Assembly: GCF_005281615.1 (NCBI RefSeq)
Contig: NZ_SZZM01000001.1
Span: 418,607-482,606, forward strand
DNA from: Rhodoligotrophos defluvii
GTDB taxonomy: Bacteria > Pseudomonadota > Alphaproteobacteria > Rhizobiales > Im1
Direction of reading: 5' to 3'
DNA: 64,000 nucleotides
A program made the position numbers and the translations under genes. Below, piece after piece: positions 52,804 through 62,800 of the stretch. The notes under the pieces are model-generated. The model did not search any database. It was given only the letters and a program-made list of their open reading frames with translations, and was not told the origin of the DNA. Position 1 is the stretch's first letter. Every line of letters starts with the position of its first letter.

Positions 52804-53655
52804 ATGCAGACAATCCTCGTTGCGGTAGATCCTCAACACGATGCGGGACAGGTGCTCGCTCGCGCCGCCCAATTGTCGGCGCAGCATGGTGCTGCGGTCA
52901 CCGTTCAGCATGTTGTCGAAGACATCGACGTAGGGCAGCAGGACGTGCAACGCGCGATAGATCAGCACGCACGCGCGACGCTAGAGGGTCTGGTTGGAGC
53001 AGCAGGATTTGCCACCACGCCTTCGCTCAAGGTCCAGTTCGGGGTGCCTCATCGCTGTGTCAATACCATCGCCCGAGAGTTGTCGGCCGACATCATTCTG
53101 ATCGGGCCGGGACAGCCGACTACAGTGATGCAGCGTGTATTCGGCTCGACGGCCGATCGCATCGTTCGCACCGCCTCGGTCCCGGTGCTTATCGTGCGGA
53201 ACAATAGCGCGCAGGCATATCGTAGCGTTGCCGTGGCCATGGATTTTTCACCACTGTCCGAAGCAGCTCTCGAAGCTGCCCGGATGCTGGCGCCGGATGC
53301 ACGGATAGACCTTGTTCACGCCTACGAAGTTCCGCTTCCTTTCGAGCAGGCGATGCTACGGGCTGGGACACGGCCAGAAGATGCGGAACGCTTTCGGCAG
53401 ACCAAGATAAACGATTGCCGCCATCAGCTTGCAGACTTCGCGCGAAAACACTCAACTGAAGCGGATGCCGTGGTGCTGCGTGGCGCTCCCGGCACAGCGT
53501 TGGTGGAGTTATCGCGCAGTGGCCGCGTCGACGTTATCGCCTTGGGAACACAAGGCAGGAACGAGGTCGCGCAAGCCCTGCTGGGCAGCGTCGCCCGGCG
53601 GCTTCTCTCGGAGGCTGGATGCGATCTATTGGTTGCGGGACACGCGCGCCACTAG
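52804..53655 (+). CDS. Tandem universal stress protein (UspA)
   Basis: 283 residues from ATG 52804 with GGAGGG upstream. Two Usp domains: MQTILVAVDPQHDAG to about residue 140, and SVAVAMDFSPLSEAALEAAR to the end. The second has the ATP-loop pattern LGTQGRNEVAQALLGSVARR. It probably forms a transcript with mgtE. General stress role; the specific trigger is unknown. Confidence 0.88.
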   Translation: MQTILVAVDPQHDAGQVLARAAQLSAQHGAAVTVQHVVEDIDVGQQDVQRAIDQHARATLEGLVGAAGFATTPSLKVQFGVPHRCVNTIARELSADIILIGPGQPTTVMQRVFGSTADRIVRTASVPVLIVRNNSAQAYRSVAVAMDFSPLSEAALEAARMLAPDARIDLVHAYEVPLPFEQAMLRAGTRPEDAERFRQTKINDCRHQLADFARKHSTEADAVVLRGAPGTALVELSRSGRVDVIALGTQGRNEVAQALLGSVARRLLSEAGCDLLVAGHARH

Positions 53656-54176
53656 GGGATCGGGCGCGCGAGCGCACGAGTTGCGCCGCGCTTGGCCAGA
53701 GGTAACACGGAGTTCAGCCGGGCGTGGCGCAGACACGTTACCGGCTAAGTCGTAGCTGCTGGATAGAGCCGCCGATATTCTGGAACGCGGCAGCCAGACC
53801 GGAGTGCCAGCCCCGCAACACGCCAGCTTTGATGTCATTGCAAGTGCTTGGTCATACTTATGTATATTGCACATATACCATCGCGCGAGTCGTCGAGCGC
53901 AGGTAATCGCTATTCTTCTCGATCGCAATCGACGGTTGATCGGGGCGAATCTGCTGGGCCAACAGGCGACGAAGTGACTGCTGAGTTGAAGCGGTCAATC
54001 GCCAACGAGCTAGGCTATCCGTCAGCCGATGAGTTCATCTGTTCAACGTCCTAAGGGAGACGTTCGAAGCATACGCAGCCGAGGAAGAAAAATGACAGCG
54101 CAACGGCTGAGCCGGAGCCCCGCAGAAAAGATGCCACAACGGCAACCGCCTGATTGCGCATGAGAGCGCCACGGTA
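53656..54176. other. Intergenic region between uspA and the LysR gene
   Basis: 521 bp without a convincing gene. A 68-codon frame at 53848-54054 ends ELKRSIANELGYPSADEFIC and might be a remnant. GTATAT and ATATAC face each other at 53862-53878 with a 5-bp spacer. Nothing else is evident. Confidence 0.4.
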
Positions 54177-55136
54177 ATGCGGCGCCGACCCCTCAAACAC
54201 GCGCAGTCAGGGCAACCCTCGCTCCTTCTCGGGGGTCGCGTTCCCATGGCGGCATTAGTTCAAACACTGGCAGTTGCGGAATATCTGAGCTTTCGTCATG
54301 CCGCTAAAGCTCTTGGTGTCAGCCAGTCCAGCGTCAGCGCGCGCGTGAAGGCACTAGAAGAAGAACTCAATATCTTCCTGTTCGAGCGCCATGCGCGCGG
54401 CGTCCGGCTGACAGAAGCGGGCCGCCACTTCATTGACCGGGTTGCAATTGGAATCGACCAGCTCGATTATGCTGTCAGGACCGCTGGCATGGCAGCACGC
54501 GGGGAGCTGGGCAGTTTGCGGCTCGGCATCCATGATCTGATTCCCGGCAGCTTCCTCGCCAATCTGCTCGAACGATACCGCCAGCAGCATCCGGGGATTG
54601 AGGTTGAGATCGCGGAAGGGACCGCCCGCAAGAACCTCATGCAGCTTCGTGCCGACCGACTTGACGTGACATTCGTGACCGGCTCGCCCGAGTTTTCCGA
54701 TTGTCGCTCGCGACCAATATGGAGCGAACGGCTTCTGGCCGCACTGCCGTCATGCCATCCGCTCTCCGAGGGAGCAGGGGTCACTTGGGCCGATCTGGCA
54801 GGCGAGACCTTCATTGTTCGGCATGGTGGAACCGGACCCCAAGCTCATGACCACATCGTTCTGCGTTTGGCCGGCGGCTGTCCTGACCTCGCGATCCTAC
54901 GGTTCGACGTGGAGCGCGGCACGCTGTTGTCGATGGTTGCTCAGGGCTATGGTGTAACGGTCGTCGGCGAGGCGACATCACTGACTCACACCCCCGGCGT
55001 GACGTTCCTTCCGGTTTTGGACGAGCTGGAACCCGTTGCGTTTTCCGCAGTATGGTCTCCACACAACCGCAGCCCTCTGGTCAGGAGTCTTCTCGGCCTC
55101 GCGGTGGAAATGGGGCGATCGCCTCCGCTGTCCTGA
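54177..55136 (+). CDS. LysR-family regulator next to the conjugation genes
   Basis: 319 residues from ATG 54177; ATG 54246 is an alternative start. HTH region FRHAAKALGVSQSSVSARVK, then a substrate-binding domain with LRLGIHDLIPGSFLANLLER. LysR genes at this place upstream of traG are usual in the ICE family, so it may belong to the backbone rather than cargo. It may act on the traG and trb promoters, which share a 14-bp repeat (55178, 57784). Confidence 0.8.
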   Translation: MRRRPLKHAQSGQPSLLLGGRVPMAALVQTLAVAEYLSFRHAAKALGVSQSSVSARVKALEEELNIFLFERHARGVRLTEAGRHFIDRVAIGIDQLDYAVRTAGMAARGELGSLRLGIHDLIPGSFLANLLERYRQQHPGIEVEIAEGTARKNLMQLRADRLDVTFVTGSPEFSDCRSRPIWSERLLAALPSCHPLSEGAGVTWADLAGETFIVRHGGTGPQAHDHIVLRLAGGCPDLAILRFDVERGTLLSMVAQGYGVTVVGEATSLTHTPGVTFLPVLDELEPVAFSAVWSPHNRSPLVRSLLGLAVEMGRSPPLS

Positions 55137-55177
55137 GTCGCCGTCGCATCTGCCAGACGAAGCATTGGCACAACCCG

Positions 55178-55191
55178 TCCTATTTGCCGCC
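55178..55191 (+). repeat. 14-bp direct repeat upstream of traG (copy 1)
   Basis: TCCTATTTGCCGCC, repeated identically at 57784-57797 upstream of trbB. It lies about 100 bp before traG, in a position suitable for a shared regulatory site. Confidence 0.4.
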
Positions 55192-55291
55192 CACAGTATC
55201 CGGCAGCCCTCCCGCTTCATCTTTCCTGTTGCCCGTCTCGCAAACGCCTACTCTCTGATCGGCTCCGTCACTTTTTCCGACTGGAGCCTGG

Positions 55292-57280
55292 ATGCGCGGA
55301 GGCCGAATCCTTTGGGGTCAGATCGCAGTCGTCTTCACCATCGTTCTGATGATGACCTGGGCGGCGACGCAATGGGTTGCCTTCCGCCTCGGCTTTCAGC
55401 CGCAGCTCGGCAATCCGTGGTTCGAGCTGGCCGGCTGGCCGGTCTATTACCCTCCCGCCTTTTTCTGGTGGTGGTTCTCCTTTGACGCCTACGCGCCTGC
55501 GATCTTCATTGAAGGCGCGTTCATCGCCGCGTCTGGCGGCCTTATCGCCATCGCCGCCGCCATCCTCATGTCGATCATCCGGGCGCGGGAAGCGCGCAAC
55601 ATCGCCACCTATGGTTCGGCGCGATGGGCCGAGGATCGGGAAATCCGCGCGGCCGGATTGCTCGGCCCCGATGGCGTGGTGCTCGGCCGACATACACAAG
55701 ACTACCTGCGCCATGACGGCCCCGAGCACGTCCTATGCTTCGCCCCGACCCGCAGCGGCAAGGGCGTCGGGTTGGTGGTGCCGACGCTGCTGACATGGCC
55801 GGGAAGCTGCATCGTCCACGACATAAAGGGCGAGAACTGGACGCTGACAGCGGGCTTTCGTGCGAAGCACGGCCGCGTCCTGCTGTTCGATCCGACCAAT
55901 GCCAGATCGTCGGCCTACAACCCGCTGCTGGAGGTGCGGCAAGGCGAATGGGAAGTCCGCGACGTGCAGAACATCGCGGATATTCTGGTCGATCCCGAAG
56001 GCAGTCTCGACAAAAGGAACCATTGGGAGAAGACCAGCCATAGCCTGCTTGTCGGCGCGATCCTGCATGTTCTCTATGCGGAGAAGGACAAGACCTTGGC
56101 GGGCGTCGCCAACTTCCTGTCTGACCCCCGCCGTCCGGTCGAGGCGACCTTGCGCGCGATGATGGACACGCCGCATCTCGGCGAGGCCGGCGTTCATCCC
56201 GTCATCGCGTCGTCGGCCCGCGAGCTGTTGAACAAATCCGAGAACGAACGGTCGGGCGTGTTGAGCACCGCCATGTCGTTTCTCGGCCTCTACCGCGATC
56301 CCGTGGTGGCGCGGGTGACGGCACGCTGCGACTGGCGCATTGCCGATCTGGTCGGCAGCCGCCAGCCTGTCACGCTCTATCTGGTCGTGCCGCCGTCCGA
56401 CATCAACCGCACCAAGCCGCTCATCCGGCTCATCCTCAATCAAGTCGGCCGCAGGCTGACCGAGGATTTGAACACGTCCGACAAACGTCATCGCCTGCTG
56501 TTGATGCTGGACGAGTTTCCCGCGCTCGGTCGGCTCGACTTCTTTGAATCCGCGCTCGCATTCATGGCGGGCTACGGTCTCAAAGGCTTCCTGATCGCGC
56601 AGAGCCTCAATCAGATCGAGCGCGCCTATGGGCCGAACAACGCGATCCTCGACAACTGCCATGTCCGCGTCAGCTTCGCCACGAACGACGAACGCACGGC
56701 CAAGAGGGTGAGCGATGCGCTCGGCACCGCGACCGAGCTGCGCGACTCCACCAACTATGCAGGCCACCGACTTGCGCCATGGTTAGGGCATCTGATGGTT
56801 TCTCGGCAGGAGACGGCCCGGCCGCTGCTCACACCGGGCGAGATCATGCAGCTTCCGCCCACCGATGAAATCGTGATGATCGCGGGCACGCCGCCGATCC
56901 GCGCCACCAAGGCCCGCTATTACGAGGACGCGCGGTTTCAGGAACGCATCCTGACCCCGCCCGATCTGGTCGCCGCACCGTTGGCGCCCAGCCCATCTAC
57001 CGATGATTGGTCCGGCCGCGTGGTTCCGGCGGATGGCCGTTCTGCGACGGACGCCGGAAACGGGGCCGAGGGCGATCCGGCCAATGCCGGCATCCGCCGC
57101 GAACCGGAATTGCCCGAGCATGAGGAAATCGTCGCCCCTTCGCCATCGCCAGAACAGGAGTTCGAGCTTCTGGACGATGAGCCGGACGTTGACGCGGCCA
57201 AGGCCCGCGCCATGCGCCAGCGCATGAGGATGGTGGCGCGGCAGGTGGCGATGAACCCCGATGATGGAATCGACCTTTGA
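55292..57280 (+). CDS. traG: TraG/VirD4-type coupling protein
   Basis: 662 residues from ATG 55292. Two or three N-terminal membrane segments (to about residue 95) are followed by the ATPase with Walker A PTRSGKGVG at 152-160, VHDIKGENW and the Walker B-type LLMLDEFPALGRLDFFE. The acidic C-terminal tail is often used for substrate recruitment. It links the relaxosome to the Trb channel. Its end overlaps the start region of the CopG gene. Confidence 0.92.
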   Translation: MRGGRILWGQIAVVFTIVLMMTWAATQWVAFRLGFQPQLGNPWFELAGWPVYYPPAFFWWWFSFDAYAPAIFIEGAFIAASGGLIAIAAAILMSIIRAREARNIATYGSARWAEDREIRAAGLLGPDGVVLGRHTQDYLRHDGPEHVLCFAPTRSGKGVGLVVPTLLTWPGSCIVHDIKGENWTLTAGFRAKHGRVLLFDPTNARSSAYNPLLEVRQGEWEVRDVQNIADILVDPEGSLDKRNHWEKTSHSLLVGAILHVLYAEKDKTLAGVANFLSDPRRPVEATLRAMMDTPHLGEAGVHPVIASSARELLNKSENERSGVLSTAMSFLGLYRDPVVARVTARCDWRIADLVGSRQPVTLYLVVPPSDINRTKPLIRLILNQVGRRLTEDLNTSDKRHRLLLMLDEFPALGRLDFFESALAFMAGYGLKGFLIAQSLNQIERAYGPNNAILDNCHVRVSFATNDERTAKRVSDALGTATELRDSTNYAGHRLAPWLGHLMVSRQETARPLLTPGEIMQLPPTDEIVMIAGTPPIRATKARYYEDARFQERILTPPDLVAAPLAPSPSTDDWSGRVVPADGRSATDAGNGAEGDPANAGIRREPELPEHEEIVAPSPSPEQEFELLDDEPDVDAAKARAMRQRMRMVARQVAMNPDDGIDL

Positions 57281-57290
57281 GGACACGCCC

Positions 57291-57770
57291 ATGGCAACCA
57301 GAACCCGCCTGAATCTCTATTTCGACCCGGCGCTCATTCCGCAGATTGAGGCGATGGCGCTGCGTCGCTCGGTGGCGCTGCGCCGCAATATCTCGAAATC
57401 CGCCATCGTGGAGGCGGCGGTCATGTCCTACCTGTCCGGCGATTCCGCCGACCAGCTTGAAGCCGCCATGTCGCGCCGCTTGGACAAGCTCGGCCGCCAG
57501 ATCGACACGCTTGACCTAGATCTCGCCGTCCTCGGCGAGACGGTCGCGCAGTTTATCCATTTCTGGATGACCCTCACGCCGCCGCTTACGGGAGCCGCGC
57601 AAACCGCTGCGCGCGCGAAAGGCGCGGAGCGGTTCGAGGGCTTCATGCAGAATCTCGGCCGGCGTCTGGCGACGGGTGACAGGTTCCTCAAAGAGCTGTC
57701 GCGCGACATCGACTCACTCCACGACGACCCGGTGCCAGACGAGGCACAGACCAGCGGCGATCAAGAGTAA
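57291..57770 (+). CDS. CopG/RHH-type conjugal transfer protein
   Basis: 159 residues from ATG 57291 with GAGG 8 nt upstream. N-terminal ribbon-helix-helix (RTRLNLYFDPALIPQIEAMA), then a helical domain with one hydrophobic stretch around FIHFWMTLTPPL. It is a standard gene between traG and trbB in these elements, probably a relaxosome accessory or local repressor. Confidence 0.8.
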   Translation: MATRTRLNLYFDPALIPQIEAMALRRSVALRRNISKSAIVEAAVMSYLSGDSADQLEAAMSRRLDKLGRQIDTLDLDLAVLGETVAQFIHFWMTLTPPLTGAAQTAARAKGAERFEGFMQNLGRRLATGDRFLKELSRDIDSLHDDPVPDEAQTSGDQE

Positions 57771-57783
57771 GTATTCGGACCCA

Positions 57784-57797
57784 TCCTATTTGCCGCC
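57784..57797 (+). repeat. 14-bp direct repeat upstream of trbB (copy 2)
   Basis: Identical to 55178-55191, about 120 bp before trbB, in the only sizeable gap of the transfer operon. Confidence 0.4.
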
Positions 57798-57917
57798 GTT
57801 CGCCGCCGATCACCGCACGCAGCTAGATACTTGTTGAACCGACCGGATTTCGGCCTCTCTTAATCGACCCCGATCCGGGGATGGCCTGTCGCGTCCCCGC
57901 AAGAAGCCGGGGCCGAC

Positions 57918-58898
57918 ATGACCGCCAACCACCAAAGACCGGAAGCCATTGCGCGCGGCGCGCGTATGTTGCGCACCGCGCTCGGCCCCGCCATTGCCCG
58001 GCTGCTCGAAGACCCGGCCGTGGTCGAGGTGATGCTGAACCCGGACGGACGGTTGTGGATCGACCGCCTGTCCGAAGGGCTTGCCGACACGGGCGAACGG
58101 CTGTCCGCCGCCGATGGCGAACGCATCGTGCGGTTGGTCGCGCATCATGTCGGCGCGGAGGTTCATGCCCGCAGCCCCCGCGTCTCGGCCGAACTGCCGG
58201 AGAGCGGCGAGCGGTTCGAGGGTCTGCTGCCGCCCGTGGTCGCCGCGCCGGCCTTCGCCATCCGCAAGCCGGCCGTGGCGGTCTTCACGCTCGACGATTA
58301 CGTGGCCGCCGGCATCATGTCCGCTGATCAGGCGGAAACGCTGCGCCAAGCCGTCGCGTCCCGCGCCAATATCCTCGTCGCGGGCGGCACCAGCACCGGC
58401 AAGACCACGCTGACCAACGCGCTGCTCGCCGAGGTGGCGAAGACGCAGGATCGCGTCGTCATCATCGAGGATACGCGCGAGTTGCAATGCGCCGCGCCCA
58501 ACCTCGTTGCCATGCGGACCAAGGATGGCGTGGCAACGCTTTCCGATCTGGTGCGGTCCTCGCTGCGCCTGCGCCCCGACCGCATCCCCATCGGCGAGGT
58601 GCGCGGCTCCGAAGCCCTCGACCTGCTCAAAGCGTGGGGCACAGGGCATCCCGGCGGGATCGGCACCATCCATGCCGGAACCGGCATCGGAGCGCTCCGT
58701 CGCCTTGAACAGCTCATTCAAGAGGCTGTCGTCACCGTCCCGCGCGCCCTGATCGCCGAGACCATCGACCTTGTTGCCGTCCTTTCCGGACGCGGTTCCG
58801 CGCGCCGGCTGGCCGAACTCGCCCGCGTCGAAGGGCTTGGGCCGGACGGCGACTACCGCATCACCCCCGCAACCATCAGCACAGGAGAACCCCAATGA
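57918..58898 (+). CDS. trbB: TrbB secretion ATPase
   Basis: 326 residues from ATG 57918. VirB11-type ATPase with Walker [10 protein letters not shown] at 156-164, the Asp box EDTRELQC and the HGTGHPGG-type block [14 protein letters not shown] with the His box. It powers pilus assembly on the cytoplasmic face. Its stop forms ATGA with trbC. Confidence 0.93.
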   Translation: MTANHQRPEAIARGARMLRTALGPAIARLLEDPAVVEVMLNPDGRLWIDRLSEGLADTGERLSAADGERIVRLVAHHVGAEVHARSPRVSAELPESGERFEGLLPPVVAAPAFAIRKPAVAVFTLDDYVAAGIMSADQAETLRQAVASRANILVAGGTSTGKTTLTNALLAEVAKTQDRVVIIEDTRELQCAAPNLVAMRTKDGVATLSDLVRSSLRLRPDRIPIGEVRGSEALDLLKAWGTGHPGGIGTIHAGTGIGALRRLEQLIQEAVVTVPRALIAETIDLVAVLSGRGSARRLAELARVEGLGPDGDYRITPATISTGEPQ

Positions 58899-59227
58899 TC
58901 CGCACGATTTCGCGCGGCACTCGCCGCATGGCGACCGCCGCATCCGCCCTTGCCATCAGCCTCATGCTCGCCCCGGCCGCCCATGCGTCCGGCTCGTCGA
59001 TGCCGTGGGAGCAACCGCTTGAGCAAATCCTTCAGTCTATCGAGGGGCCGGTCGCCAAGATCATCGCCGTTATCATCATAATCGTCACCGGCCTGACTCT
59101 GGCCTTCGGCGACACCAGCGGCGGTTTCCGCCGCCTGATTCAGATCGTGTTCGGCCTGTCGATTGCGTTCGCAGCGTCGAGCTTTTTCCTGTCGTTCTTC
59201 TCGTTCGGCGGCGGGGCGCTCGTTTGA
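58895..59227 (+). CDS. trbC: TrbC pilin precursor
   Basis: 110 residues. Long signal peptide (ATAASALAISLMLAPAAHAS), then two hydrophobic helices separated by DTSGGFRRL, the pattern of VirB2/TrbC pilins. TraF at 42557 is the expected maturation peptidase. Overlaps trbD. Confidence 0.9.
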   Translation: MIRTISRGTRRMATAASALAISLMLAPAAHASGSSMPWEQPLEQILQSIEGPVAKIIAVIIIIVTGLTLAFGDTSGGFRRLIQIVFGLSIAFAASSFFLSFFSFGGGALV

Positions 59228-59508
59228 TGGCGGGCGATCTCGAACGGCTCGACGCGGTGCCGGGCTTCACCGTCCCGGTCCACCGGGCGCTGACCGAGCA
59301 TATTCTGCTCGGCGGCGCACCGCGCGCCATCGCCATCATGAACGGAACGCTGGCCGGGGCCGTGGGCCTCGGCCTGCGCCTCTGGCTGGTCGGCCTCGCC
59401 ATCTGGGCCATCGGCCATTTCGCGGCCGTATGGGCGGCGAAGCGCGATCCGCTCTTTGTCGAGGTGGGGCGGCGGCATCTGCGCATCCCCGCCTTCCTGG
59501 CGGCGTGA
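59227..59508 (+). CDS. trbD: TrbD transfer protein
   Basis: 93 residues from ATG 59227, which overlaps the trbC stop. VirB3-like, with GFTVPVHRALTEHILLGGAP and two close membrane segments. Works with the TrbE ATPase at the inner membrane. Confidence 0.9.
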   Translation: MAGDLERLDAVPGFTVPVHRALTEHILLGGAPRAIAIMNGTLAGAVGLGLRLWLVGLAIWAIGHFAAVWAAKRDPLFVEVGRRHLRIPAFLAA

Positions 59509-59517
59509 GGGCGCGGC

Positions 59518-62010
59518 ATGATGAACCTTGCCGAATACCGCCGCACCGCCGCCCGTCTCGCCGACTATCTGCCCTGGGCCGCGCTGGTCGGCCAAGGCGT
59601 CGTGCTCAACAAGGACGGCTCGTTCCAGCGCACCGCGAAGTTTCGCGGTCCCGATCTGGACTCCGCCGTCGCCGCCGAGCTGGTCGCCGTCGCCGGCCGC
59701 ATCAACAATGCCGTGCGCCGCCTCGGCTCCGGCTGGAGCATTTTCGTCGAAGCGCAACGCAGCGAGGCCGCGACCTATCCCGACAGCATATTTCTCGATC
59801 CCGCGTCCGCGCTGGTCGATGCCGAGCGGAAAGCCGGTTTCGAGGAAGCGGGCACGCATTTCGTGTCCGGATACTTCCTGACCTTCCTCTATCTGCCGCC
59901 AGCCGAGGAAGCGGCCCGCGCCGAAACCTGGCTTTACGAGGGCCGCGAGAAAACCGGCGTGGACCCATGGGAACTGTTGCGCGCCTTCATCGACCGCACC
60001 GACCGCGTGCTGGCGTTGCTCGACGGCTTTATGCCGGAATGCCGCTGGCTCGATGACACGGGCACGCTCACCTATCTCCATTCCACCATCTCGACCAACC
60101 GCCATCGCGTGCGCGTGCCAGAGGTGCCGATGCACCTCGACGCGCTGCTCGCCGACCAGCCCTTGACCGGCGGGCTGGAGCCGCGCCTTGGCGACGCACA
60201 TCTGCGCGTGCTGACCATTGTGGGATTCCCGACCGCGACGACGCCGGGCCTGCTGGACGACATGAACCGGCTGCCGTTCCCGTATCGCTGGAGCACGCGC
60301 GCGATCCTGCTCGACAAGACCGACGCGACCCGGCTGCTGACCAAGATCAGACGGCAATGGTTCGCCAAGCGCAAGAGCATCGCGGCGATCCTGAAAGAGG
60401 TGATGACCAACGAGCAATCCGCGCTCGTGGACACCGACGCCGCCAACAAGGCGCTCGACGCCGACATGGCGTTGCAGGAACTCGGGGCGGACGTGGCGGG
60501 CATGGCCTACGTCACGGCGACCGTCACCGTATGGGATGCCGACCCGCGCATAGCCGACGAGAAGCTGCGCCTTGTCGAGAAGATCATCCAGGGCCGCGAC
60601 TTCACCGCCATGGCCGAGACGGTCAACGCGGTTGACGCATGGCTCGGCTCGCTGCCCGGACACGCCTACGCGAACGTGAGGCAGCCGCCCATCAGCACTT
60701 TGAATCTCGCCCACATGATCCCGCTCTCGGCGGTGTGGGCGGGGCCGGAACGGGACGAGCATTTCGGCGACGCTCCATTGCTTTACGCCAGGACCGAAGG
60801 CTCAACCCCGTTCCGGTTTTCCCTCCATGTCGGCGATGTGGGCCACACGCTTGTCGTCGGCCCCACGGGTGCCGGCAAATCCGTGTTGCTGGCGCTCATG
60901 GCGCTCCAGTTCCGTCGCTACGAGCGTTCGCAGGTTTTCGCCTTCGACTTCGGCGGCTCGATCCGCGCAGCCGCCCTCGCCATGGGCGGCGACTGGCACG
61001 ACCTGGGCGGCGGGCTGACAGAAGGGTCCGACGCCTCGGTTTCGCTCCAGCCGCTCGCCCGCATCCACGACACCTATGAACGCGCCTGGGCCGGCGACTG
61101 GATCGCCGCAATCCTCATGCGCGAAGGCATCGCCATCACGCCAGAGGTGAAGGAACACATCTGGACGGCGCTGACATCGCTCGCATCAGCGCCTGTCGAG
61201 GAACGGACGATCACCGGCTTGAGCGTGCTCCTCCAGTCGAACGACTTGAAGCAGGCATTGCGCCCGTTCTGCGTCGGCGGTGCCTATGGCCGCTTGCTCG
61301 ACGCCGAGGCCGAATATCTCGGCTCGGCGGACGTGCAGGCGTTCGAGATCGAGGGGCTGGTCGGGACCGGCGCGGCCCCGGCAGTGCTCGCCTATCTGTT
61401 CCATCGCATCGGCGACCGGCTCTATGGAAGGCCAACGCTGCTCATCATCGACGAGGGCTGGCTTGCGCTGGATGACGAGGGATTCGCCGGCCAGCTCCGC
61501 GAATGGCTGAAAACGCTGCGCAAGAAAAACGCATCGGTCGTCTTCGCCACGCAAAGCCTGTCCGACATCGACGGCAGCAACATCGCGCCCGCCATCATCG
61601 AGAGCTGTCCGACGCGGCTCTTGCTCCCGAACGAGCGCGCCATCGAGCCGCAGATTGCGGCCATCTATCGTCGCTTCGGCTTGAACGACAGGCAGATCGA
61701 AATTCTCGCGCGGGCGACGCCCAAGCGCGACTACTACTGCCAAAGCCGCAGGGGAAATCGCCTGTTCGAGCTGGGCCTGTCCGAAGTCGGCCTCGCGCTC
61801 TGCGCCGCATCCGCCAAATCCGATCAAGCTGCCATCGAGCGCATCCACGCCGATCATGGAGGCGACGGCTTCCTCGCCGCCTGGCTGCGCGAGCGCGGCG
61901 TCGATTGGGCGGCCGACCTGATCCCCAACCTCACCAATCTCGCCGACCGGCCGGAAGCCGCCGCGCCGGCCGTGCCGGATACCCACCCCACACAGGAGAT
62001 TCTTCCATGA
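59518..62010 (+). CDS. trbE: TrbE secretion ATPase (VirB4 family)
   Basis: 830 residues from ATG 59518 (a second ATG follows at once). The CagE/TrbE/VirB N-terminal domain is followed by the motor domain with Walker A GPTGAGKS at 448-455 and Walker B in LLIIDEGWLALDDEGFAGQL. It is the main ATPase of the type IV system. ATGA overlap with trbJ. Confidence 0.93.
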   Translation: MMNLAEYRRTAARLADYLPWAALVGQGVVLNKDGSFQRTAKFRGPDLDSAVAAELVAVAGRINNAVRRLGSGWSIFVEAQRSEAATYPDSIFLDPASALVDAERKAGFEEAGTHFVSGYFLTFLYLPPAEEAARAETWLYEGREKTGVDPWELLRAFIDRTDRVLALLDGFMPECRWLDDTGTLTYLHSTISTNRHRVRVPEVPMHLDALLADQPLTGGLEPRLGDAHLRVLTIVGFPTATTPGLLDDMNRLPFPYRWSTRAILLDKTDATRLLTKIRRQWFAKRKSIAAILKEVMTNEQSALVDTDAANKALDADMALQELGADVAGMAYVTATVTVWDADPRIADEKLRLVEKIIQGRDFTAMAETVNAVDAWLGSLPGHAYANVRQPPISTLNLAHMIPLSAVWAGPERDEHFGDAPLLYARTEGSTPFRFSLHVGDVGHTLVVGPTGAGKSVLLALMALQFRRYERSQVFAFDFGGSIRAAALAMGGDWHDLGGGLTEGSDASVSLQPLARIHDTYERAWAGDWIAAILMREGIAITPEVKEHIWTALTSLASAPVEERTITGLSVLLQSNDLKQALRPFCVGGAYGRLLDAEAEYLGSADVQAFEIEGLVGTGAAPAVLAYLFHRIGDRLYGRPTLLIIDEGWLALDDEGFAGQLREWLKTLRKKNASVVFATQSLSDIDGSNIAPAIIESCPTRLLLPNERAIEPQIAAIYRRFGLNDRQIEILARATPKRDYYCQSRRGNRLFELGLSEVGLALCAASAKSDQAAIERIHADHGGDGFLAAWLRERGVDWAADLIPNLTNLADRPEAAAPAVPDTHPTQEILP

Positions 62011-62786
62011 CCTATTCCAAGATCGTCGGGGCCTCGGCCCTCGCGCTGGCGCTCGCCGTGCCCGTCGCGCTGTCGCCCATGCTCACAAGCCCGGCCCATG
62101 CCCAACTCTTTGGCTTCGGCCGCATCGTCTATGACCCGAGCAACTACGCGCAGAACGTGCTCACGGCCACGCGCACCCTGGAGCAGATCAACAACCAGAT
62201 TCAGAGCCTCCAGAACGAGGCGCAGATGCTCATTAATCAGGCCCGCAATCTGGCGAGCCTGCCGTATTCCTCGCTCCAGCAGCTCCAGCAGAACGTCCAG
62301 CGCACGCAACAGCTTCTCGGCCAGGCGCAGAACATCGCCTTCGAGGTCGGCCAGATCGACCAGGCGTTCCAGCAGCAATACGGCAATGTCTCGCTTTCGG
62401 CCACCGAACAGCAGCTCGTCGCCGACGCGCGTTCGCGTTGGGAGAATACGGTCGGCGGCTTACAGGACGCGATGCGCGTGCAGGCGGGCGCGGTCGGCAA
62501 CATCGACGCCAACCGTGCCGAGATGGGCGCGCTGGTCGGCCAGAGCCAGGGCGCGACCGGCGCATTGCAAGCCACGCAGGCCGGCAACCAGCTTCTCGCG
62601 CTCCAGTCGCAGCAGCTTTCCGACCTGATCGCGGTCATCTCGGCGAACGGCCGCGCCGAGGCGCTGACGGAGGCGGAACGCGCAACCGCCGCCGAACAGG
62701 GCCGCATCCAGCGCGAGCGGTTCCTGACGCCCGGCGCCGGCTACCAGCCGGGCAACGCGCAGATGTTCAACAACGGCAACAACTGA
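62007..62786 (+). CDS. trbJ: TrbJ transfer protein (VirB5-like)
   Basis: 259 residues from ATG 62007. Signal peptide ending SPAHAQ, then long Gln-rich coiled-coil helices (NNQIQSLQNEAQMLINQARN). VirB5/TrbJ proteins are minor pilus components at the tip. The C-terminus is low-complexity with Gly and Asn. Confidence 0.9.
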   Translation: MTYSKIVGASALALALAVPVALSPMLTSPAHAQLFGFGRIVYDPSNYAQNVLTATRTLEQINNQIQSLQNEAQMLINQARNLASLPYSSLQQLQQNVQRTQQLLGQAQNIAFEVGQIDQAFQQQYGNVSLSATEQQLVADARSRWENTVGGLQDAMRVQAGAVGNIDANRAEMGALVGQSQGATGALQATQAGNQLLALQSQQLSDLIAVISANGRAEALTEAERATAAEQGRIQRERFLTPGAGYQPGNAQMFNNGNN

Positions 62787-62800
62787 CCCGGAGGCTCGCC

